Assembly: GCA_007130445.1 (NCBI GenBank)
Contig: SLSM01000224.1
Location: forward strand, 1 to 6,544
Length of the DNA: 6,544 nucleotides
From: Trueperaceae bacterium
Lineage (GTDB): Bacteria > Deinococcota > Deinococci > Deinococcales > Trueperaceae
Reading direction: 5' to 3'
The translations under genes and the position numbers were made by a program. Numbering within the stretch: the first letter of the stretch is position 1; every line of letters begins with the position of its first letter. The notes under the pieces are model-generated. The model had not been told where the DNA came from and did not search any database. It saw only the letters and a list, made by a program, of their open reading frames with translations. Of this stretch, positions 1 to 5,578 are shown in pieces.

Positions 1-411
1 GAGCCGACACCCGTGACGGCGCCGGTCTCGGCCGACGCCGACACCCAGGCCTGGTTCGACACCGGCATGGCGCTGTGGGACGCACGCTGCTACGGCTGCC
101 ACGCCGACGTCCCGTACGTGAGCGAGCTGTTCGTCGCGGACGGCGGCCGCGAATACCTGATCGACCTGATGCTGTACGGAGCCCAGGGCGAGGCGGAGAT
201 CTTCGGCGCGGTCGAGGTCTTGCGTCACCGCGCGTACGGTGACGCGTTCGACGACGACGAGATGAGCGCGCTGCTGAATCTGATGCTGGTCGCCTGGGGC
301 AACGACGAGGCGCTCCCTCCCGACGCCGTGTTCTACACGCCCGACGAGGTCGGCGCCGCACGCGGGCGCGACGTGCACCCCAGCGAGGTCATCGAGCGTC
401 GCCCCTGGTAG
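1..411 (+). CDS. c-type cytochrome, mono-heme, class I-like (5' end outside window)
   Basis: This is a probable exported electron carrier with one covalently bound heme. The reading frame is open to the left edge of the window (Glu-Pro-Thr-Pro precede the GTG at 13), so the signal peptide and true start probably lie upstream. Residues below are counted from that GTG. A CxxCH heme motif (Cys-Tyr-Gly-Cys-His) is at residues 26-30, bases 88-102. The C-terminal helix typical of class I cytochromes follows, with acidic residues 80-83, a Leu-Leu-Asn and then Trp-Gly-Asn at 95-97. A tail of about 35 residues ends in Trp132. In class I proteins the axial Met lies in a Met-Pro-Ala-Trp-Gly-like loop just before this helix. 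Here the matching stretch is His72-Arg-Ala-Tyr-Gly, so His72 (bases 226-228) takes the methionine's place. Heme attachment is well supported. The partner enzyme is unknown, and the gene is not in the oxidase operon. Confidence 0.8.
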   Translation, partial: EPTPVTAPVSADADTQAWFDTGMALWDARCYGCHADVPYVSELFVADGGREYLIDLMLYGAQGEAEIFGAVEVLRHRAYGDAFDDDEMSALLNLMLVAWGNDEALPPDAVFYTPDEVGAARGRDVHPSEVIERRPW

Positions 412-427
412 CCACCGCCGCGGGCGC

Positions 428-1684
428 GTGCGGCGGTACGATGCCGCGGTGCCGCCCCTCGAGGTCGCCGGCCTGCGCCCGCGCGCCGTCCTTCGCGCCT
501 GCTACACCGCCATGTTCGTGCAGGCGATGGCGGTCAACCTCACGCCGCTGCTGTTCGTCACGCTGCAGGCCCAGTTCGGCCTGAGTTTCGAGCAGGTGGG
601 GCGGCTGGTCCTGATCAACTTCACCACCCAGCTGCTGGTCGACATCGCCTGCGCCGCCATCGTCGACCGCGTGAGCGCGAAGCTCCTGGCGGCACTGGGC
701 AACGGCCTCGCCGCGCTGGGGTTGTGGGTGTTCGCGCTCGCCCCGTTCCGCTTCGACGAGCCGTACCTGGGCCTCGCCCTCGGCACGGTGGTGTTCTCGA
801 TGGGCTGCGGCCTCCTCGAGGTGATCATCAGCCCGATCGTCGAGCGCACGCCGGGCGACCGCAAAGCGGCCGGGATGGCGCTGCTGCACGCGTTCTACCC
901 GATCGGCAAGGTCGTGGTCACCGTGGTGAGCGCGCTCGCCTTCTTCGCGTTCGGCACCGCCCACTGGCCCTGGCTCGTGTTGGCATGGTCGCTGGTGCCC
1001 GCGTCCACGACGCTCGCCTTCGCCGGACTGCGGCTGCCCCCGATGTTCGAGGTGGGCCGCCGGGCCCGCGTGCGCGACCTGTTGCGCCAACGCGCGACGT
1101 GGGTCGCCCTCGTCGCCATGGCGCTCGCCGGCGCGAGCGAGGTGGCGCTCGCCCAGTGGGCGTCGGCGTTCGCCGAGCGCGGCCTGGGCGTCGACAAGCT
1201 GACGGCCGACCTGCTCGGCCTGGGCGCGTTCGGGGTGGGGATGGCCGTGGGTCGGTTGTGGTTCGGTTGGCGCGGCGAGAGCGTCGACCTGATCCCGCTG
1301 ATGCGCCGCGGCGCCCTCGGCGCCGCACTCACGTGCCTGGCGATGGCCTTCGCCGGCGTCGCCTGGGTGTCGCTGGTGGCGACCGCGCTCGCCGGCCTGT
1401 GCGTGAGCCTGTTGTGGCCCGGCGTCGTGTCGTTGACCTCGGCGCGCTTCCCGCTCGCGGGCGCGTCGCTCTTCGCGCTGCTCGCCGCCGGCGGCGACGC
1501 CGGTGCGGGCCTCATGCCGTGGCTCGTCGGCGTCGGCGCCGACCAGTTCCAGCTCGCCCCGGCGTGGCTCGCGGGCGACCTCACACCCGAGCAGATCGGT
1601 CTGCGGCTCGGCGTGGCGCTCGCCGCCGTGCCGGCGCTGCTGCTGGTATGGGTGCTGGGCCGCTGGCGCACGCACGTGGGGTGA
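428..1684 (+). CDS. MFS transporter, 12 TM, fucose-permease-like
   Basis: This is a 418-residue inner-membrane carrier of the major facilitator superfamily; the substrate cannot be told. The sequence is almost wholly hydrophobic segments split by short charged loops, with a longer basic cytoplasmic loop at about residues 207-223 dividing the six-plus-six helices. A motif A remnant with Asp80-Arg81 follows the second helix. Other blocks resemble a FucP/sugar-type MFS subgroup: the Leu-Leu-Glu-Val stretch at 129-132, the Ala-Gln-Trp-Ala-Ser-Ala-Phe-Ala-Glu stretch near 242-250, and Gly-Gly-Asp at 355-357 in helix 11. The start is uncertain. GTG at 428 and GTG at 449 are both in frame, and neither has a clear Shine-Dalgarno. 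The first confident helix begins near residue 22, so both starts give a full protein. The gene lies 16 bases after the cytochrome c gene and may be co-transcribed with it. It converges with the oxidase operon. Confidence 0.85.
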   Translation: MRRYDAAVPPLEVAGLRPRAVLRACYTAMFVQAMAVNLTPLLFVTLQAQFGLSFEQVGRLVLINFTTQLLVDIACAAIVDRVSAKLLAALGNGLAALGLWVFALAPFRFDEPYLGLALGTVVFSMGCGLLEVIISPIVERTPGDRKAAGMALLHAFYPIGKVVVTVVSALAFFAFGTAHWPWLVLAWSLVPASTTLAFAGLRLPPMFEVGRRARVRDLLRQRATWVALVAMALAGASEVALAQWASAFAERGLGVDKLTADLLGLGAFGVGMAVGRLWFGWRGESVDLIPLMRRGALGAALTCLAMAFAGVAWVSLVATALAGLCVSLLWPGVVSLTSARFPLAGASLFALLAAGGDAGAGLMPWLVGVGADQFQLAPAWLAGDLTPEQIGLRLGVALAAVPALLLVWVLGRWRTHVG

Positions 1685-1710
1685 GCTCCGGGCGGCGCCG
1701 TCACACCACG
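1675..1710. terminator. candidate bidirectional terminator dyad between convergent genes
   Basis: Two 10-base arms, CGTGGGGTGA at 1675-1684 and TCACACCACG at 1701-1710, pair with one internal G/A mismatch. They enclose a GC-rich loop of 16 bases, which is exactly the gap between the two genes. Each arm contains the stop codon of one gene: TGA of the MFS gene, and TGA of the heme O synthase gene on the other strand. The position suits transcription ending from both sides. No T-tract follows on either strand, so it would not be a textbook intrinsic terminator, and chance pairing in GC-rich DNA is possible. Confidence 0.35.
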
Positions 1711-2609
1711 AGGTCGAGCCACATCGCCACGAGCAACAGGCCCAGGTAGCCACCGGAGGCCTTGAAGACCGTGATCGCGAGCCGTCGTGTCGGTACCGCG
1801 CACAAGCGCAGGTTCAGCGCCACGAAGAGGCCGCCGAGCACGCTCGCGACGATGAGGTACGCCGAGCCGAGCGGCGTGGTCGCGACGACGAGCACGCTGG
1901 CGGCCCAGGTGAGCGCCGCGTAGCCCGCCATCGCCCTGGCGGTCGCCGCGATGCCGCGCGTCTGGGGCAGCATCGGCACCGCCGCGGCGCGGTAGTCGGC
2001 GTCGCGCGCGATCGCGAGGCCCCAGAAGTGCGGTGGCGTCCACGCGAACACGAGCAGCGCCAACAGCCACGCGCCCGCACCGAGCGCGGGATCGGCCAGC
2101 GACCAGCCGGCCAGCACGCCGCAGCTCCCCGCGACCCCGCCGATGACGATGTTGTGGTGCGTGGAGCGCTTCAGCACGAGGCTGTAGAGGCCGGCGTAGG
2201 CCGCCGCGCCGAGCGCCATCCAGGCGGCCACGGCCCACCCGAGCGTCACCGCGGCGAGCCCGACCGACACGCTCAGCAGCAGCGCCGCGAAGGCGACGGC
2301 CCGACGCACCCGCATCCGGCCGCTGGGAAGCGGTCGGGCCCGCGTGCGCTCCATGCGGGCGTCGATGTCGCGATCGAAGACGTGGTTGAGGGCGGCCGCG
2401 CCGCCGGCGGCCATGAACCCGAGGAGCGCGAAGAGCGCCAGGTCGGCGGCCGCAACGCGCGCGTCGGCGACCATCGCGGCGACCACGCCGAAGGCCGTCA
2501 GGAGCAGCGTCACCTTCGGCTTCATCAGCGTCAGGTGGTCGCGCGCGCTCGCGACCGGGCCGGCGCGCCAGCGCGCCTCGGTGCGGAGCGTGGCCGCCTC
2601 GGCCCGCAC
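1701..2609 (-). CDS. ctaB: protoheme IX farnesyltransferase (heme O synthase)
   Basis: This is a 302-residue membrane prenyltransferase of the UbiA family that adds a farnesyl group to heme B to give heme O. Heme O is used directly or converted to heme A in heme-copper oxidases. The first Asp-rich motif is Asn75-His-Val-Phe-Asp79-Arg-Asp-Ile-Asp83, followed by Pro-Leu-Pro-Ser-Gly at 93-97. Lys148-Arg-Ser-Thr-His-His-Asn and Thr-Pro-Pro-His-Phe-Trp at 191-196 are characteristic of CtaB/CyoE. The second conserved loop, Asp203-Ala-Asp-Tyr through Pro-Met-Leu-Pro at 212-215, is also present. About eight hydrophobic segments are visible and the length is typical. The GTG start directly abuts the TAG stop of subunit I, and the G-rich end of that gene (GTGGGG) can act as the ribosome binding site, which indicates coupled translation. 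A later start at Met29 is possible but would remove only the N-terminal tail. No heme A synthase gene (ctaA) is present in this window. Confidence 0.94.
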   Translation of the reverse strand: MRAEAATLRTEARWRAGPVASARDHLTLMKPKVTLLLTAFGVVAAMVADARVAAADLALFALLGFMAAGGAAALNHVFDRDIDARMERTRARPLPSGRMRVRRAVAFAALLLSVSVGLAAVTLGWAVAAWMALGAAAYAGLYSLVLKRSTHHNIVIGGVAGSCGVLAGWSLADPALGAGAWLLALLVFAWTPPHFWGLAIARDADYRAAAVPMLPQTRGIAATARAMAGYAALTWAASVLVVATTPLGSAYLIVASVLGGLFVALNLRLCAVPTRRLAITVFKASGGYLGLLLVAMWLDLVV

Positions 2610-4352
2610 CTACCCCACGCCCCAACCGACCCGCGCCAGGTTGACCGAGGCCCAGGCGAACATGGCCACGAACCAGACCAGGAACACGAACACCAGCGTG
2701 GTCGTTCCCGGCGCCTGGAAGCGCGTGGCGTCGTGGTCGAACTCGGGGATCGCCACGTCGCTCTCGGGACCGTCGCGCCCGGCGAGGATGCCGAGGGTGC
2801 CGACGGCGGGACGCTCGCTGCGGCGGCCCAAGAACACGGTGGCGACCATGATGAGTACGAACATCGCGCCGCCGATCACCGCGAGGATGGCGCCGATGCC
2901 GATGAGGGTGTTGGCGAAGGTCATGAGCGGCGTCGACAGGCTCTCGACCTGCAGCGGCGCCAGGCTGTAGCTGGCGTCCCAGCTGCGACGCGACGCGCCG
3001 AGCTTGCCGGCCAGCATCAGGCCGCCGATCAGCACCAGCAGCCCGCCGCCGTAGACGTAGGGCTGCCAGCGGGCCAGGCCGAGGAACGAGAGGTCGCGCT
3101 GCATCACGAGCGGCACCACGTAGTAGGCCAACCCCATGAAGGCGACCGTGGTCCCGAGCACGACCGTGGCGTGGAAGTGGCCCACCACGAAGAGCGTGTT
3201 GTGGATGAGCATGTTGAGCTGCATGGTGCCCATCAGGACGCCGGACACGCCGGCGATGAAGCCGAAGCCGATGAACGAGACCATCAGCGCGGCGAAGCCG
3301 GGCTCCTTCCAGGGACCGGCCTTCAGCCATCCGAACAGGCCACGGGTGTGGCCGCGCGCGCGCTGGGCGGTCTCGAGGGCCGCCGGGATGGAGAAGGCGT
3401 GGATCAGGCTGCCGAGCAGGGCGGCGTACATGAAGTAGCTCGTGTTGATGATGCGGGCGTGCATGCCGATGCCGGGGTCGACGAGCAAGTGGTGCATGGA
3501 CCCCATGTTGATCCCGACTAGGTACAGCACGAAGGCGAAGCGGCTGAGCCCCTCGTTCACGGGCCGGGCGCCGGTGGTGATGGCCGCGAGGGCGTACCAG
3601 CACGCGACCATCGCCGCGAGGTTGATCTGCTGGGCGCCGTGGCCGAAGCCCCAGAAGAGCGTGCGGTAGACGGCGGGATCGAGGGTGATGAGGCCCAGGG
3701 ACTGCAGGAGCGCCGGCACGTACGCGACGGCGCCGTGCAGGAGCGTCCAGATCGCGATGATGGCGGCCGTGAGGAGCGCGTACACGACGAGCGGCAGCGG
3801 GCCGGCCACCACGCCCTCGCGGCGCGCCGTCCACACCTGGTAGACGAAGTGGCACGACCCGCACAGGGCGCCGACGGCGAACAGCAGGATGCCGACGTAG
3901 AACATCGGATGGTTCACCAGCGGCGGGTAGGCGGTGAACATGTTGTTGGCGTGCCCCGACAGCGTGGTCGCCGTGGTCACGACCGCGCCGACGGCCATCA
4001 GGCCGGAGTACGTCCACGCGAAGCGGACGCCCTTGAGCTTGGCGTTGATCAGGATGGTGCCGCCGAACAGCAGTGCGGCGATCTCGAAGAAGACGATCCA
4101 GAACACCAGCATCAGCACGCCGTGGGCCGACGTGAAGCGGTAGTACAGCTCCGGTGGCAGCAGCGCCACGGCCTCCCAGCGCGTCAGCGCCATGAGGAGG
4201 GCGAGGATCCCGCCCAGGGTGAGCGAGAGCACGGCGCCCACGGCGTTGAACACGATCAGGCGCTGTACCGGCGTGAACACCTGGTAGCCGGTGACCTGGC
4301 AGACGCGCCAGAAGGCGCCGGGACGATCGAGCAGTGCGCGAGCGGTAGCCAC
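2610..4352 (-). CDS. heme-copper reductase subunit I, ba3-like (B family), lacking the active-site Tyr; probable NO reductase-like
   Basis: This is a 580-residue catalytic subunit with about 13 membrane helices. It aligns along its length with Thermus ba3 subunit I, for example around Ala-Tyr-Pro-Pro-Leu at 141-145, Arg-Thr-Leu-Phe-Trp at 230-234, Asp-Pro-Gly-Ile at 292-295 and Gly-Leu-Phe-Gly-Trp at 338-342. Metal ligands are complete: His77 and His394 for the low-spin heme, His392 for the high-spin heme, and His238, His287 and His288 for CuB. Helix VI, however, reads His238-Gly-Ala-Gln-Gln242 instead of His-Pro-x-x-Tyr, so the tyrosine that cross-links to the CuB histidine is Gln242 (bases 3627-3629). 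The cbb3-type alternative position, six residues before His287, is Ile281. O2 reductases need this tyrosine and NO reductases lack it, so an NO reductase-like or otherwise changed activity is inferred. The gene starts with GTG and has GAGGGGG five bases upstream. Automated annotation would probably say cytochrome c oxidase. The heme-copper fold is near certain and the substrate is not. Confidence 0.93.
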   Translation of the reverse strand: MATARALLDRPGAFWRVCQVTGYQVFTPVQRLIVFNAVGAVLSLTLGGILALLMALTRWEAVALLPPELYYRFTSAHGVLMLVFWIVFFEIAALLFGGTILINAKLKGVRFAWTYSGLMAVGAVVTTATTLSGHANNMFTAYPPLVNHPMFYVGILLFAVGALCGSCHFVYQVWTARREGVVAGPLPLVVYALLTAAIIAIWTLLHGAVAYVPALLQSLGLITLDPAVYRTLFWGFGHGAQQINLAAMVACWYALAAITTGARPVNEGLSRFAFVLYLVGINMGSMHHLLVDPGIGMHARIINTSYFMYAALLGSLIHAFSIPAALETAQRARGHTRGLFGWLKAGPWKEPGFAALMVSFIGFGFIAGVSGVLMGTMQLNMLIHNTLFVVGHFHATVVLGTTVAFMGLAYYVVPLVMQRDLSFLGLARWQPYVYGGGLLVLIGGLMLAGKLGASRRSWDASYSLAPLQVESLSTPLMTFANTLIGIGAILAVIGGAMFVLIMVATVFLGRRSERPAVGTLGILAGRDGPESDVAIPEFDHDATRFQAPGTTTLVFVFLVWFVAMFAWASVNLARVGWGVG

Positions 4353-4357
4353 GTCAG

Positions 4358-4364
4358 CCCCCTC
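4358..4364 (-). promoter_or_regulatory. ribosome binding site of subunit I
   Basis: GAGGGGG on the minus strand lies five bases upstream of the GTG at 4352. It overlaps the TGA stop of subunit II. It fixes the GTG as the start of subunit I and links translation of the two subunits. Confidence 0.7.
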
Positions 4365-4893
4365 AGTCCGTGACGATGATGCGGCCGCTCATGGCGTGGT
4401 GCCCGAGGCCGCAGTACTCGTTGCAGACGATGCCGAACTCGCCGGTGGTGGTCGGGGTGAGGTTCACCACGTACACGTAGCCGGGGAGGACCTGGAAGTT
4501 GAGGTTCAGCGGTTGGATCGACATCCCGTGCTGGAAGTCGTACGACGACAGGTAGATGCGGACGCTCTCGCCACGCTTGAGCTGCAGCACCGGCTCGAAC
4601 ACGAACGCGCGCGCCGCCAGGAAGGCCTCGCCGTCCTCGGTGGGCACCGTGATGGGAACGCCGCTCACCTCGCCGATGCGGTACTCGGCGATGTAGTCCT
4701 GCGTGAGCGCCCTGAACTCCGCGGGCTCGATGCGGTACGACTCGATCGGGGTGCGCTGGGCGCCGTAGAACTGCCAGACGTACATGATCGCGAACAGGAA
4801 CAGGCACCAGACGACCGCGAACGCGAGCCAGACGCGCTCGTCGCGGCCGATGCGGGCGAGGTAGCGACGTGGTGGTGCCGTGAGCGCGCTCAT
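4363..4893 (-). CDS. heme-copper reductase subunit II, CuA-containing, ba3-like
   Basis: This is a 176-residue electron-entry subunit with one N-terminal membrane anchor (about residues 21-43) and an external cupredoxin domain carrying a binuclear CuA centre. All CuA ligands are visible: His122, then Cys157-Asn-Glu159-Tyr-Cys161-Gly-Leu-Gly-His165-His-Ala-Met168. The motif closely matches Thermus ba3 subunit II, with Glu in place of the Gln whose backbone carbonyl binds copper. Like the ba3 protein it is short, with one helix rather than two. Glu19, just before the conserved Trp-Leu-Ala-Phe of the helix, aligns with Glu15 of Thermus subunit II, the entrance of the K-type proton path. The ATG at 4893 is chosen because CGGAGG lies seven bases upstream. 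The frame is open further upstream, but that stretch runs antiphase through the preceding copper protein gene. The start overlaps the preceding stop as ATGA. Subunit I follows after 10 bases. Confidence 0.95.
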   Translation of the reverse strand: MSALTAPPRRYLARIGRDERVWLAFAVVWCLFLFAIMYVWQFYGAQRTPIESYRIEPAEFRALTQDYIAEYRIGEVSGVPITVPTEDGEAFLAARAFVFEPVLQLKRGESVRIYLSSYDFQHGMSIQPLNLNFQVLPGYVYVVNLTPTTTGEFGIVCNEYCGLGHHAMSGRIIVTD

Positions 4894-5429
4894 GGTGCGT
4901 CCTCCGTGACGACGACGGTCATGACCATGCCCGCCGCGTAGTGCCCAACGGTGCTGCAGTAGATGGGGTGCGTCCCCGGCGTCTCGAAGGTGACGCTGAA
5001 CGATTCGCCGCGCGGGAAGTCGCCGCTGTCCTCGAACAGGCGCTCGGCGGCCGGGGTGTCGGGCGTGCCGTACGCGACGGCGTGGTCGATGAGGTCGTCG
5101 TTGACCCACGTCACGGTCGTGCCGACCGGCACCTCGAGGGTCCTGGGCTCGAAGGCCATGCTGCGCATGCTCACGGTGACAGCTCCCTCGGCTGCGGGAG
5201 CTGCCGTGGGCGCGGCCGCGACCGCCGCACCCTCGAGCTGGGCGCCGTGCAGGGCACCGTGGGGCGCGTCGCCGAACGATGGGAGCTGCTGGAGCTCGAC
5301 GACGCTCCACACGGTGTAGAGCAGGGTCGGGAAGCCGACACCCAGGAGCAGTAGGAAGGGGATGCTGTCGAGCATCCGCTGGAACAGGTGGGTGGGCGAT
5401 CGCGCGACGCTGGCGCCAGGCGTACGCAT
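4890..5429 (-). CDS. membrane-anchored type 1 copper protein (plastocyanin/halocyanin-like)
   Basis: This is a 179-residue cupredoxin, inferred to be an electron donor or accessory subunit of the heme-copper reductase encoded just downstream. A single hydrophobic helix (about residues 23-44) anchors it. An Ala/Pro-rich linker (about 55-82) follows, then a cupredoxin domain (83-175). The type 1 copper ligands are His116 (in Asp-His-Ala-Val), Cys158, His163 and Met168, the last three in a Tyr-Cys-x-x-x-Gly-His-Tyr-x-x-Gly-Met loop. This is the single-copper pattern and not the two-cysteine CuA pattern. The start at 5429 is preferred over an in-frame ATG at 5474 because GGGGAAGGGG lies seven bases upstream of it. 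The longer version would add 15 mostly basic residues. It is the first gene of the operon and its TGA overlaps the ATG of subunit II. In Thermus ba3 operons a tiny one-helix subunit IIa gene holds this position, so the anchor helix could play that part. That idea is speculative. Confidence 0.88.
   Translation of the reverse strand: MRTPGASVARSPTHLFQRMLDSIPFLLLLGVGFPTLLYTVWSVVELQQLPSFGDAPHGALHGAQLEGAAVAAAPTAAPAAEGAVTVSMRSMAFEPRTLEVPVGTTVTWVNDDLIDHAVAYGTPDTPAAERLFEDSGDFPRGESFSVTFETPGTHPIYCSTVGHYAAGMVMTVVVTEDAP
4901..4906 (-). promoter_or_regulatory. ribosome binding site of subunit II
   Basis: CGGAGG on the minus strand, seven bases before the ATG at 4893, is a strong Shine-Dalgarno. It lies inside the last codons of the upstream copper protein gene. 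It decides the start, because the frame of subunit II stays open for several hundred bases further upstream. Confidence 0.8.
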
Positions 5430-5436
5430 CAGTGGA

Positions 5437-5446
5437 CCCCTTCCCC
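5437..5446 (-). promoter_or_regulatory. ribosome binding site of the copper protein gene
   Basis: GGGGAAGGGG on the minus strand sits seven bases before the ATG at 5429. The alternative ATG at 5474 lies inside the AT-rich island and has no such purine-rich sequence ahead of it. This is the main reason for choosing the shorter protein. Confidence 0.6.
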
Positions 5447-5470
5447 GACGGCCCCGTAGGCTCGTCGTGA

Positions 5471-5502
5471 GCATTTACTTGGATATTGTGGTCGTAGTTT
5501 AG
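5471..5502 (-). promoter_or_regulatory. AT-rich island, probable promoter region of the reductase operon
   Basis: About 32 bases are clearly AT-rich inside DNA of very high GC, about 40 bases upstream of the inferred start of the copper protein gene. Minus-strand stretches such as CAATATCC and AAGTAAATG could serve as a -10 element. No convincing -35/-10 pair and no clear FNR- or NnrR-type palindrome can be picked out. The promoter assignment rests on position and base composition only. Confidence 0.35.
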
Positions 5503-5578
5503 GGTGCGCGGCGACAGACGTCAAGCCTCGGCCGTGTCAGCCGTGCCGCAGCCGCCGTCCCGTTCGCTGCCTGGCGCC

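Noticed and set aside
13..15. GTG as the true start of the cytochrome c gene
   Set aside because: The frame is open to the window edge, and starting here would leave a c-type cytochrome without an export signal.
389..1753. Open frame of 454 codons antisense to the MFS transporter
   Set aside because: The composition (Arg, Glu, His, Gln, Gly) is that of a shadow frame, while the plus-strand frame gives a full 12-helix transporter.
3415..3440. Tyr306 or Tyr309 in helix VIII of subunit I as a substitute for the missing active-site tyrosine
   Set aside because: No known heme-copper oxidase places its cross-linked tyrosine there. Only helix VI and helix VII positions are established, and both lack Tyr here.
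1503..3521. Open frame of 672 codons on the plus strand opposite ctaB and subunit I
   Set aside because: It is rich in Arg, Glu, Gly and His with no recognisable domain, and it lies fully antisense to genes with clear catalytic motifs.
895..4017. Open frame of 1040 codons on the minus strand, antiphase to subunit I, ctaB and the MFS gene
   Set aside because: It is an artefact of high GC: the translation is Arg/Ala/Pro/His-rich low-complexity sequence without family motifs, and it crosses three well-supported genes.
4894..5310. Upstream extension of subunit II to a start near 5310
   Set aside because: The extra residues are Arg/His-rich shadow sequence of the copper protein gene. The ATG at 4893 has CGGAGG at the right distance and gives the length expected for a ba3-type subunit II.
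5430..5474. Longer N-terminus of the copper protein from the ATG at 5474
   Set aside because: It has no ribosome binding site and begins inside the AT-rich probable promoter region. The ATG at 5429 has a strong purine-rich site.
5548..5570. Small hairpin GCAGC/GCTGC with a 13-base loop after the isocitrate dehydrogenase gene
   Set aside because: Five pairs with no T-tract in very GC-rich DNA are too weak to call a terminator.
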